Below are positions 58,301 to 64,000 of a stretch of DNA of 64,000 nucleotides, piece after piece. Numbering within the stretch: position 1 is the stretch's first letter; each line of letters begins with the position of its first letter. The stretch is from the NCBI GenBank assembly GCA_947652605.1, contig OX393581.1:52475924-52539923 (forward strand). Reading direction: 5' to 3'. Source of the DNA: Elmis aenea (lineage: Eukaryota > Arthropoda > Insecta > Coleoptera > Elmidae). The position numbers and the translations under genes are program-made. A model generated the notes under the pieces. That model was not told where the DNA came from, did no database searches, and saw nothing but the letters and a program-made list of their open reading frames with translations.

Positions 58301-61300
58301 TATTATCTACAGCAAGGTCGTTTTATGAAATTATTAAAAATTAAAACCACCTTATTGAAAGACATATGCAAAACAATTTTTTTCATGTAAAGATGCGATG
58401 GATAAACTATTTCTGTGATATACAAGTCAATAATTAAAATTGTTTATAAATATTCGCTCAAGGAACACATGTATTATCTACAGCACGGTCGTTTTATGAA
58501 ATTATTAAAAATTAAAACCAGCTTATTGAAAGACATATGCAAAACAATTTTTTTCATGTAAAGATGCGATGGATAAACTCTTTCTGTGATATACAAGTCA
58601 ATAATTAAAATTGTTTATAAATAGTCGCTCAAGGAACACATGTATTATCTACAGCACGGTCGTTTTATGAAATTATTAAAAATTAAAACCAGCTTATTGA
58701 AAGACATATGCAAAACAATTTTTTTCATGTAAAGATGCGATGGATAAACTCTTTCTGTGATATACAAGTCAATAATTAAAATTGTTTATAAATATTCGCT
58801 CAAGGAACACATGTATTATCTACAGCACAGTCGTTTTAAGAAATTACTAAAAATTAAAACCAGCTTATTGAAAGACATATGCAAAACAATTTTTTTCATG
58901 TAAAGATGCGATGGATAAACTTTTTCTGTGATATACAAGTCAATAATTAAAATTGTTTATAAATAGTCGCTCAAGGAACACATGTATTATCTACAGCAAG
59001 GTCGTTTTATGAAATTATTAAAAATTAAAACCAGCTTATTGAAAGACATATGCAAAACAATTTTTTTCATGTAAAGATGCGATGGATAAACTCTTTCTGT
59101 GATATACAAGTCAATAATTAAAATTGATTATAAATAGTCGCTCAAGGAACACATGTATTATCTACAGCACGGTCGTTTTATGAAATCATTAAAAATTAAA
59201 ACCAGCTTATTGAAAGACATATGCAAAACAATTTTTTTCATGTAAAGATGCGATGGATAAACTCTTTCTGTGATATACAAGTCAATAATTAAAATTGAAT
59301 ATAAATAGTCGCTCAAGGAACACATGTATTATCTACAGCAAGGTCGTTTTATGAAATTATTAAAAATTAAAACCAGCTTATTGAAAGACATATGCAAAAC
59401 AATTTTTTTCATGTAAAGATGCGATGGATAAACTCTTTCTGTGATATACAAGTCAATAATTAAAATTGTTTATAAATAGTCGCTCAAGGAACACATGTAT
59501 TATCTACAGCACGGTCGTTTTATGAAATTATTAAAAATTAAAACCAGCTTATTGAAAGACATATGCAAAACAATTTTTTTCATGTAAAGATGCGATGGAT
59601 AAACTCTTTCTGTGATATACAAGTCAATAATTAAAATTGTTTATAAATAGTCGCTCAAGGAACACATGTATTATCTACAGCACGGTCGTTTTATGAAATT
59701 ATTAAAAATTAAAACCAGCTTATTGATAGACATATGCAAAACAATTTTTTTCATGTAAAGATGCGATGGATAAACTCTTTCTGTGATATACAAGTCAATA
59801 ATTAAAATTGTTTATAAATAGTCGCTCAAGGAACACATGTATTATCTACAGCACAGTCGTTTTATGAAATTATTAAAAATTAAAACCAGCTTATTGAAAG
59901 ACATATGCAAAACAATTTTTTTCATGTAAAGATGCGATGGATAAACTTTTTCTGTGATATACAAGTCAATAATTAAAATTGTTTATAAATAGTCGCTCAA
60001 GGAACACATGTATTATCTACAGCAAGGTCGTTTTATGAAATTATTAAAAATTAAAACCAGCTTATTGAAAGACATATGCAAAACAATTTTTTTCATGTAA
60101 AGATGCGATGGATAAACTCTTTCTGTGATATACAAGTCAATAATTAAAATTGATTATAAATAGTCGCTCAAGGAACACATGTATTATCTACAGCAAGGTC
60201 GTTTTATGAAATCATTAAAAATTAAAACCAGCTTATTGAAAGACATATGCAAAACAATTTTTTTCATGTAAAGATGCGATGGATAAACTCTTTCTGTGAT
60301 ATACAAGTCAATAATTAAAATTGATTATAAATAGTCGCTCAAGGAACACATGTATTATCTACAGCAAGGTCGTTTTATGAAATTATTAAAAATTAAAACC
60401 AGCTTATTGAAAGACATATGCAAAACAATTTTTTTCATGTAAAGATGCGATGGATAAACTCTTTCTGTGATATACAAGTCAATAATTAAAATTGTTTATA
60501 AATAGTCGCTCAAGGAACACATGTATTATCTACAGCACGGTCGTTTTATGAAATTATTAAAAATTAAAACCACCTTATTGAAAGACATATGCAAAACAAT
60601 TTTTTTCATGTAAAGATGCGATGGATAAACTCTTTCTGTATAATTTACTTATAATTTAATTTTTATCTGTAGTGCCAAAAAAATCTAACAATTATACTAA
60701 CCGAGATACCTCATTAAACATTCAAGTTTGGTCCACCCTGTATTACCGAATAAATAAAAATACAATCGATTTTATAGCAATGAAACCCTGAGCACTTATA
60801 AATTTTAATTTGTCTTGTGTAATTTTATTTTAGATTTTCCATGTACATTCTCAAGATCTTAACGATCTCCATCCTACAACAGAGTATAAACGAACATCTA
60901 AACCTGTCGTACGTGATACAAACGATGCGATTATTCATGGAGAACGATTAGAAAAGTATGTAGCTTTTAAAATAAATTACCAACACACTAGCAGCCTACG
61001 ATATTATTTATGCCCACCTCAACGTCGAGAGAGATTTTAATGCGCGCTTTGGCGTAATAGTCGACCAAATTCTATAAAAGTTAATATAAAAGATACTTCA
61101 AATATTAAAAAACATAGACAAAACAGTTTTTGGTTTGACTTTTTTAATGAATATGAATTAAATTTTACACTTCGTATACTATAAAAAGCAATGTTATTTT
61201 CTAATCGCCCCCCAAAATATTCAAATTGCCCCCTGGTGAGGCCTCACGTTGGGAAACTATACTAAATTATGTAAAATCATTTTCTTATTTGATTCCTGTA

Positions 61301-63227
61301 CTAGTTATTCCCAACTTAACACGGCTTTTGTATCCGTCATAGTTTTTGTTAATGATTGGCAATTGTTTTGTACCTTATACTACTGTGATTTTCAACTGTC
61401 GTATTTACAATTTTACCTAAGTGATGTAACATTATTTCTATGCTGAAAAATCAAATAGAGTTTAAAAGCTATTTCCCACTATAAAATGATTTTTCAGTGA
61501 CGAACTTCCACTGATAGTTTCAATAAAACCGGATCGAACGATTTCTTGTCAGTTTTTTTGAATGTATTGTCGATTATTTCAATAATTGATTATTTTAGTG
61601 ATGTCAGCTTTACACCTGCGATCAAGCTAGAGAAATACGAGCTTCCTGATTACATCACCAAAATATTAAATTCCGGATTAAAAGAATTCAATGGAATGAC
61701 CAAATTAGAGAAGGACCATCATTCGTATATCAAGTCAGTGAGATTTACGAGGTGCATATAGAAGAAAATATTGGCCTTTTTTTTTGTAGGAACTTGTTGG
61801 ATGTTCCAGACCCTAGCAACAGTCTTGCCAAGAAAAATTATTGTGATCTTCTAGATTTCTTGTTGTATGCTGAAGAACATCAGATGAACATCGATATTAG
61901 ACAGTATGATAAGTTTGATCAGGAACTTACTGCCCAAAAAGGATTTAGAAGTAATTGGCTTGAATTGGAAGTAAGCAAATTTTTTCAAAATTCTTCTGCT
62001 AACTTTTTAAAATTATCTTTGTATCTCGTCTAGGCTTAGTTTGTGTTTAATCTCCTTCGCCTTTGACCATGGTTTTAATTTTTTCTTTGCTTATTTTCAT
62101 TTTATGTTCAATTAATTTCCTGTGTATGACTTCCATATTGTGCATTGGATCTTCTTGGGATTCCCCTAATACCACTAAAATCAACTCACTAAATATTATT
62201 ATTTCCTTTTTCCAGTTTCAGAACCTGAAGGGTTTTCTTCATTTTTTCTGCAAATTTTTCATGTATTATTTTGTTTATAAACTGATTAAAAATATTTTTT
62301 ATAGCTGTTTAAAGTTTTAAAAATTTTCGAAGGGTATACCTTTCACATCTTTAGAGTTTTTAAAAAATTTTCAAGGGTATACCCTTCACATCATATTTTT
62401 AACAGCTCTCCGGCCCTTTACTAAAGTATATCGACCCTATGGGGGGGGGGGTTGATCCCCCTAACCACCCCTTCGCCACTGAAGGGCGATATTCTGTTGT
62501 TTACCTCAGGGCACGATCTAGTCTGTCGATGGCCCTGCCCTCAATCAATATATTGTAGTGAACTATAAAAAAAGTTTTTATAGTTGGTGTATTTAATAAC
62601 TTTATTATGTTTTTATTTAGGGCAAAAAAATTACATTTTGCGAAATTGTTTAGGTTCCAGGATTAGCTGAACACAGACCTTCGTTAATAGTAGGCGATTC
62701 TGTTTTTATAAAACAAAATAAAGAGGACGTAGTTAAATACGAAGGGGTCGTGCACAGAGTTCAAGAGAAAAGTGTAATTTTGGGATTTAGCAAAAAGTAC
62801 CGATAATGATTTTTATTATATATTTTCGTTGCAGTAACCATATATTTTTAGATTTGTCGATCACGTGCACGTGAAGGGTAAGAAATACATGGTTTCGTTT
62901 ACTTTCAACAGGGTGCCCCTCAAAGTTGAACATCAAGCCGTTAGTCTCGTTAGACGGCACAATATTATTTCGCATTTCTTTCCGGAAAAGATCACCAGAA
63001 AAGATTTAAAAAGTCACAGGTATGTAATGGTATGACACTACCGAATTACGTGACCACAAGTGAATGTTTTTAGGATCACCTGGTTCAACAAAAACATAGA
63101 AAATAACGAACAACAACAGCAGGCCGTGAGACATATTATATCGAAAACTTCACATCCGGCCCCGTATTTGGTGTTTGGCCCACCTGGTACCGGAAAAACC
63201 ATGACCATAGTTGAAGCAATCATGCAG
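1145..63227 (+). CDS. MOV10: MOV10/Armitage-family RNA helicase, 5' part (nine exons, partial at both ends)
   Basis: The exons join at 1145-1367, 1423-1768, 60834-60955, 61498-61551, 61599-61733, 61790-61970, 62654-62796, 62852-63019 and 63074-63227. All junctions keep phase and give 508 codons with no stop. In order the product shows an acidic linker, a C-x2-C-x12-H-x5-H zinc finger (residues about 38-61), a beta-rich N-terminal domain, a segment resembling the MOV10 NYCDLLDFLLYAEEHQ region, a small beta-barrel-like region starting VPGLAEHRPSLIVGD, then ITWFNKNIENNEQQQQAV and Walker A GPPGTGKT (residues 492-499). This order is that of MOV10/MOV10L1/Armitage, UPF1-like SF1 RNA helicases. Known family roles are RNA-dependent ATPase and 5'-3' helicase work in RNA silencing; Armitage/MOV10L1 loads piRNA precursors. 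Which paralogue this is cannot be decided here. The true start codon lies upstream of the window or in an unrecognised exon. Motifs Ia-VI lie downstream. Confidence 0.85.
1423..1768 (+). CDS. MOV10: Helicase exon B: N-terminal beta-rich domain
   Basis: The acceptor is TTTTTAG at 1416-1422 and the donor GGTAAGATAC places GT at 1769. The exon encodes KSLINPIKNLGIEIADGNGR, then alternating hydrophobic strands ending in IYPVVLEVKSASDN and FILKEL. This resembles the sandwich-like N-terminal domain of MOV10 proteins, where a YPVVLEF-type strand is typical. It ends in phase 0, immediately before the 59-kb intron. Confidence 0.8.
1769..2181. other. Start of the giant intron, left of the satellite-bearing element
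   Basis: This is AT-rich intron following donor GGTAAGATAC. AAAAAGTTTGAGAAGCACTG at 1876-1895 looks like the right end of a hAT-family element (CAGTGCTTCTCAAAC on the other strand). An 11-bp inverted pair, TCAATTGTTTT and AAAACAATTGA, occurs around 2013 and 2093. I see nothing coding. Confidence 0.5.
2182..2208 (+). repeat. Left terminal inverted repeat of the satellite-bearing element
   Basis: It begins CAGGGTGGACCAAATTCG and is preceded by TA at 2180-2181. The first 14 bases pair perfectly with 60727-60740. Confidence 0.7.
7450..14300 (+). repeat. Tandem block duplication, 3,423-bp unit (20 monomers)
   Basis: Diagnostic variants recur at a fixed offset of 3,423: GGTGG at 8537 and 11960, GGTGG at 10075 and 13498, and the CTACA duplication at 10410 and 13833. 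3,423 equals 20 x 171 + 5 - 2, exactly accounting for one 176-bp and two 170-bp copies. An earlier related block lies 3,605 bp upstream (GGTGG at 4932). Block edges are approximate. Confidence 0.8.
18050..30470 (+). repeat. Block duplication with 6,710-bp offset
   Basis: TCAAGCAAC at 18620 and 25330, and GATAAGTTC near 19236 and 25946, share a 6,710-bp offset, as do hAT copies 3 and 4. The 24.1-30.47 kb stretch is in turn repeated almost exactly at 44.5-50.9 kb (offset 20,437). The 16.07-24.1 kb stretch matches 33.39-41.26 kb (offset 17,317, falling to 17,146 after one monomer difference near 22.9 kb). Confidence 0.75.
24110..24316. mobile_element. Non-autonomous hAT element (MITE), copy 1
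   Basis: This is a 207-bp insert in a satellite monomer with ends CAGCGGTCGCCAAACT and, inverted, CAGCGGTTGCCAAAGT. The perfect 8-bp target duplication ATCTACAG lies at 24102-24109 and 24317-24324. An 8-bp duplication and CAG-type short TIRs are hallmarks of hAT transposons. It has no transposase. It carries five direct CGGACCA words, one inverted TGGTCCG, and a 22-bp palindrome at 24272-24293. The 87-codon minus-strand open frame across it (24174-24437) runs out into satellite and is not a gene. Confidence 0.9.
30477..36298 (+). repeat. Tandem block duplication, 2,911-bp unit (17 monomers)
   Basis: CTACA duplications at 30477 and 33388, TTTCTCTG variants at 31782 and 34693, and TCAAGCAAC variants at 33026 and 35937 are all 2,911 bp apart. 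A third version of this block begins at 16071 (offset 14,406 to the first copy and 17,317 to the second). 2,911 equals 17 x 171 + 5 - 1. Confidence 0.8.
41256..41462. mobile_element. Non-autonomous hAT element, copy 2
   Basis: By eye it is identical to the copy at 24110-24316, with the same target duplication (41248-41255 and 41463-41470). The preceding monomer has the same private variant AATAATTTAAATTG and the following one has CATGG. It is therefore a copy made by duplication of surrounding satellite and not an independent insertion. Confidence 0.9.
44547..44753. mobile_element. Non-autonomous hAT element, copy 3
   Basis: It has the same sequence, insertion point and flanking private variants as the other copies. 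The target duplications are at 44539-44546 and 44754-44761. It starts 3,291 bp after copy 2, which equals 18 monomers (two of them 170 bp) plus the 207-bp insert and its 8-bp duplication. Confidence 0.9.
51257..51463. mobile_element. Non-autonomous hAT element, copy 4
   Basis: It is identical to the others, with target duplications at 51249-51256 and 51464-51471. It starts 6,710 bp after copy 3, which equals 38 monomers (three of 170 bp) plus 215 bp. Confidence 0.9.
54900..60640 (+). repeat. Block duplication with 2,735-bp offset at the right end of the array
   Basis: Private variants recur: ACATTATG at 54946 and 57680, ACCACC at 55611 and 58346, and TGAATATAAAT at 56561 and 59296. Offsets are 2,734-2,735, which is 16 monomers with one 1-bp change. 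Similarity fades near the array end, where further single-copy variants appear. Confidence 0.7.
60640..60833. other. End of the giant intron
   Basis: The last satellite copy breaks off after CTTTCTGT. About 74 bp of unique AT-rich sequence lead into the right inverted repeat, followed by 93 bp of ordinary intron to the acceptor TTTTATTTTAG. Nothing coding is seen. Confidence 0.6.
60714..60740 (-). repeat. Right terminal inverted repeat of the satellite-bearing element
   Basis: It ends TTTGGTCCACCCTG, followed by TA at 60741-60742. It is the reverse complement of the left end, with a few differences in the inner half. Confidence 0.7.
60834..60955 (+). CDS. MOV10: Helicase exon C, first exon after the giant intron
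   Basis: The acceptor TTTTATTTTAG ends at 60833 and the donor GTATGT is at 60956. Entering in phase 0 it reads IFHVHSQDLNDLHPTTEYKR and ends HGERLE plus AA of the next codon. The phase fits the exon ending at 1768, which is the main evidence that the satellite lies in an intron and not between two genes. Confidence 0.75.
60956..61497. other. 542-bp intron with a probable old transposon end
   Basis: This is AT-rich intron. A contrasting GC-rich patch at 61206-61256 (CGCCCCCCAAAAT, then GCCCCCTGGTGAGGCCTCAC, then GTTGGGAAACTA) contains a 12-bp palindrome GTGAGGCCTCAC. It resembles a hAT element terminus read from the right, with TTTCCCAAC on the other strand. The open frame at 61249-61446 is a chance frame. 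Confidence 0.4.
61498..61551 (+). CDS. MOV10: Helicase exon D (54 bp micro-exon)
   Basis: The acceptor TTTTTCAG ends at 61497. The first base completes AAT (Asn), then DELPLIVSIKPDRTISC. The donor is GTTTTT at 61552, which is weak. It is the only GT in range that keeps phase, and it gives a 47-bp intron. The exon is short and its 3' boundary is the least certain in the gene. Confidence 0.6.
61599..61733 (+). CDS. MOV10: Helicase exon E
   Basis: The acceptor TATTTTAG ends at 61598. The exon reads DVSFTPAIKLEKYELPDYIT through KDHHSYI and ends with AA of a Lys codon at donor GTCAGT (61734). A stronger-looking donor GTGAGA at 61738 would break frame with the next exon. The short proline- and tyrosine-containing LEKYELPDYI stretch matches the position of the LPxYxxP linker ahead of the helicase core in MOV10 proteins. 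Confidence 0.75.
61790..61970 (+). CDS. MOV10: Helicase exon F: pre-core helical region
   Basis: The acceptor TTTTTTTGTAG ends at 61789 and the donor GTAAGC is at 61971. It encodes NLLDVPDPSNSLAKKNYC, then DLLDFLLYAEEHQMNIDIRQ and YDKFDQEL, ending in LELE. The Y-x(n)-LL-x-EE-x-QM-x-x-DI-x-x-YD pattern is a recognisable signature of MOV10-family proteins just upstream of their beta-barrel. The intron before it is 56 bp. Confidence 0.85.
61971..62653. other. 683-bp intron with a G10-plus tract and small repeats
   Basis: It holds two diverged copies of an approximately 40-bp unit at about 62311-62393, each with an AAGGGTATACC core. A homopolymer G run follows near 62441-62451, then CCCCCTAACCACCCC and TTCGCCACTG. 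The last word read on the other strand, CAGTGGCGAAGGGG, resembles the start of widespread CAGTGGCG-type insect elements. The open frame at 62063-62320 has no domain and is rejected. Confidence 0.4.
62311..62393 (+). repeat. Two-copy short tandem repeat with AAGGGTATACC core
   Basis: Copy one reads TTTTCGAAGGGTATACCTTT and copy two TTTTCAAGGGTATACCCTTC, each followed by CACATC. The core of copy two (AAGGGTATACCCTT) is a perfect 14-bp palindrome. Confidence 0.6.
62654..62796 (+). CDS. MOV10: Helicase exon G: beta-barrel (domain 1B-like)
   Basis: The acceptor TTGTTTAG ends at 62653 and the donor GTACCG is at 62797. It reads VPGLAEHRPSLIVGDSVFIK, then YEGVVHRVQEKSVILGFSK. The family signature is a VPGLAE(x)RP-(x)n-GD block that opens the RNA-contacting barrel of UPF1-like helicases. 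Confidence 0.85.
62852..63019 (+). CDS. MOV10: Helicase exon H: second part of the barrel
   Basis: The acceptor TATTTTTAG ends at 62851 and the donor GTATGT is at 63020. It reads FVDHVHVKGKKYMVSFTFNR, then VPLKVEHQAVSLVRRHN. The F-(x)n-V-x-F-x-x-NR-x-P-(x)n-HQA pattern is shared with MOV10/Armitage. An antisense open frame overlapping this exon is only a shadow. Confidence 0.85.
63074..63227 (+). CDS. MOV10: Helicase exon I: Q-like motif and Walker A
   Basis: The acceptor TTTTTAG ends at 63073 and the donor GTGAGT is at 63228. It reads ITWFNKNIENNEQQQQAV, then APYLVFGPPGTGKTMTIVEA. The glutamine-rich block is the SF1 Q motif region. GPPGTGKT at 63177-63200 is Walker A (motif I), which binds the ATP phosphates. 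The exon ends in phase 0, and the following exons with motifs Ia-VI are outside the window. Confidence 0.9.
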
Positions 63228-63429
63228 GTGAGTTAAATAGCACAACAGAAAAACAAATGAATAAATACATGTCGCAGTAGACCAAAAGATGTTCAGTTGT
63301 TTTCTAACAGCCTATCAATTTTCGTTGTCCTAAGGCTAAGGTAAAGGGTTTAGTACTTATAAGGGTATGAATGCCAAACCAGGACAGCCGGTATACAAAA
63401 ATGTAAATGAAAAACTTGTGCGTGTTATA
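63228..63429. other. Intron downstream of the Walker A exon
   Basis: This is ordinary AT-rich intron sequence after donor GTGAGT, up to the fold-back element. No exon is recognised. Confidence 0.5.
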
Positions 63430-63506
63430 CAGGGTGTCCCAGATTATATTTCCAGTGTGGGTATGTCGCTTATTGTAGAAGATACAGGTTTGTTTAAATA
63501 AGATGA

Positions 63507-63685
63507 ATTATTCTTAGTATGAGAGGAGCCACAATCAATTTTTAAAAGTACAAAATTCCTCGTATTTCAGATGTTATAGCAAAAACAAATGAAAATGTCG
63601 AATTTCCTTTTTCTCTCATAACTTTTTTGTCTTTAATCATTAAAACAGTTTCACTTGTACCTTCTGAATGTACCTTTTTATGTAG
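63507..63685 (+). repeat. Left arm of long inverted repeat
   Basis: It pairs with 63822-64000. Conserved blocks include GAGGAGCCACAATCAATTTT, TCATAACTTTTTTGTCTT and TTGTACCTTCTGAA. Confidence 0.8.
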
Positions 63686-63821
63686 TTATAACATATGATA
63701 TGAAAAAAAAAAGCACATCGAAGTATTCCAAAGCCAACTTGACGGCCCATAAGAAAAAATGAAGTTAGGTGTAATATCTCAAAAATGAACTGTGATAAAA
63801 AAATCTAAGATAATAAGTTCA

Positions 63822-64000
63822 TTCTACATAAAAAAAATACCTTCAGAAGGTACAAATGAAATTGATTTAATGATTAAGACAAAAAAGTTATGAGAAACAA
63901 AAGAAATCGATATTTTCATATGTTTTGCTGTAACATCTGAAGCAATTGGAATTTTGTACTTTTAAAAATTGATTGTGGCTCCTCTCCTACTAAGAATAAT
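63822..64000 (-). repeat. Right arm of long inverted repeat
   Basis: It is the reverse complement of 63507-63685 with scattered differences. The arm reaches the very end of the window, so its outer limit is not seen. Confidence 0.8.

Larger units (their letters stand above)
2293..60639 (+). repeat. 58.3-kb tandem satellite array, 171-bp monomer, 336 copies
   Basis: The monomer, phased here from GTCAATAATTAAAATTG, ends CTTTCTGTGATATACAA. Successive starts at 2293, 2464, 2635 and 2806 are 171 bp apart. The arithmetic between hAT insertions gives 127 + 99 + 18 + 38 + 53 whole periods, and the last copy stops 9 bp short. All copies are in one orientation and nearly identical. Recurrent variants are a 5-bp CTACA duplication (176-bp copies, 13 seen), a 1-bp loss in AAAAATTAAAACC (170-bp copies), AAATAG/AAATAT, CACGG/CAAGG/CACAG/CATGG/TACGG, GCTTATTG/GCTCATTG, GCGATGGAT/GCAATGGGT, and ACAAGTC/ACAAATC. 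No spacers and no coding potential are seen. Array length in any assembly of such DNA should be treated cautiously. Confidence 0.97.
2182..60740. mobile_element. TIR-bounded element carrying the whole satellite array (mariner-like ends)
   Basis: The left end CAGGGTGGACCAAA (2182-2195) is matched by its perfect reverse complement at 60727-60740. Imperfect similarity continues inward (TTCGAATGTTTTAA against CTTGAATGTTTAA), giving inverted repeats of about 27 bp. TA dinucleotides flank both ends (2180-2181 and 60741-60742), as expected for Tc1/mariner-type insertion. Between the TIRs are 84 bp of unique sequence, the array, and about 74 bp of unique sequence. I infer a non-autonomous element whose internal repeat expanded. 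No transposase is visible. A chance pair of nearby same-family elements is the alternative. Confidence 0.65.
63430..64000. mobile_element. Fold-back element with long inverted arms (truncated by window end)
   Basis: It begins TA-CAGGGTGTCCCAGATTA. Inside, 63507-63685 and 63822-64000 are inverted copies of each other (179 bp each, a few mismatches and small indels) around a 136-bp spacer. The arms start ATTATTCTTAGTA on one strand each. By analogy the right terminus, GGGACACCCTG-TA, should lie shortly beyond the window. It has no coding capacity. The transcript of this intron could form a long hairpin. Confidence 0.75.

Noticed and set aside
2293..60639. CRISPR array
   Set aside because: The repeats are directly adjacent 171-bp units with no unique spacers, in a spliced eukaryotic gene.
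2293..60639. Centromere identity from the 171-bp period
   Set aside because: Length alone is not evidence. No CENP-B-like box was seen, and the array sits within a gene intron.
61738..61789. Alternative donor GTGAGA at 61738
   Set aside because: It looks stronger, but the exon would end in phase 0 while the next exon needs two bases carried over. GTCAGT at 61734 fits.
61249..62320. Plus-strand open frames at 61249-61446 and 62063-62320
   Set aside because: They are hydrophobic chance frames in T-rich introns with no splice or domain support.
62787..63223. Two minus-strand open frames (62787-62975 and 63038-63223)
   Set aside because: They are antisense shadows of the helicase exons, and the sense frame carries the recognised motifs.

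Overview
This window is a piece of an AT-rich animal genome, most likely an insect. It holds the 5' half of one spliced gene, and a very large satellite array sits inside one of that gene's introns. The gene encodes a superfamily-1 RNA helicase of the MOV10/Armitage (MOV10L1-like) family. Insect origin is inferred from the GTATGT/GTAAGC/GTGAGT-type donors, the 47-56 bp introns next to a giant one, and the hAT- and mariner-like element ends. I cannot name the species.

Layout. (1) 1-1144: upstream or intronic DNA with a decayed LINE reverse-transcriptase fragment (minus strand, about 515-630) and a lone transposon terminus near 963-975. (2) 1145-1768: two exons carrying a U1-type C2H2 zinc finger and the N-terminal beta-rich domain. 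(3) 1769-60833: a 59,065-bp intron. Almost all of it is a head-to-tail array of a 171-bp monomer (2293-60639). Length arithmetic gives 335 full copies plus one copy cut 9 bp short. The array lies inside a pair of terminal inverted repeats (2182-2208 and 60714-60740) flanked by TA, so it looks like the hugely expanded internal repeat of one transposable element. (4) 60834-63227: seven more exons, ending with the helicase Q-like motif and Walker A motif (GPPGTGKT). The rest of the helicase core lies to the right of the window. (5) 63430-64000: the start of a fold-back element with 179-bp inverted arms.

The array has internal history. A 207-bp non-autonomous hAT element with a perfect 8-bp target duplication (ATCTACAG) occurs four times, at exactly the same monomer position and with the same flanking variants. 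It therefore inserted once and was copied along with blocks of satellite. Diagnostic variants reveal nested block duplications with offsets of 3,605, 3,423, 2,911, 3,291, 6,710, 17,317 and 2,735 bp. After allowing for the 5-bp insertions, 1-bp changes and the hAT element, these offsets are whole numbers of monomers.

No other protein gene is supported. The remaining open frames are chance frames in AT-rich intron, satellite or transposon DNA, or antisense shadows of the helicase exons. The most notable observation is biological context: a gene of a family that includes piRNA-pathway helicases (assignment to Armitage rather than MOV10 is not proven here) carries a transposon-bounded 58-kb satellite in an intron.
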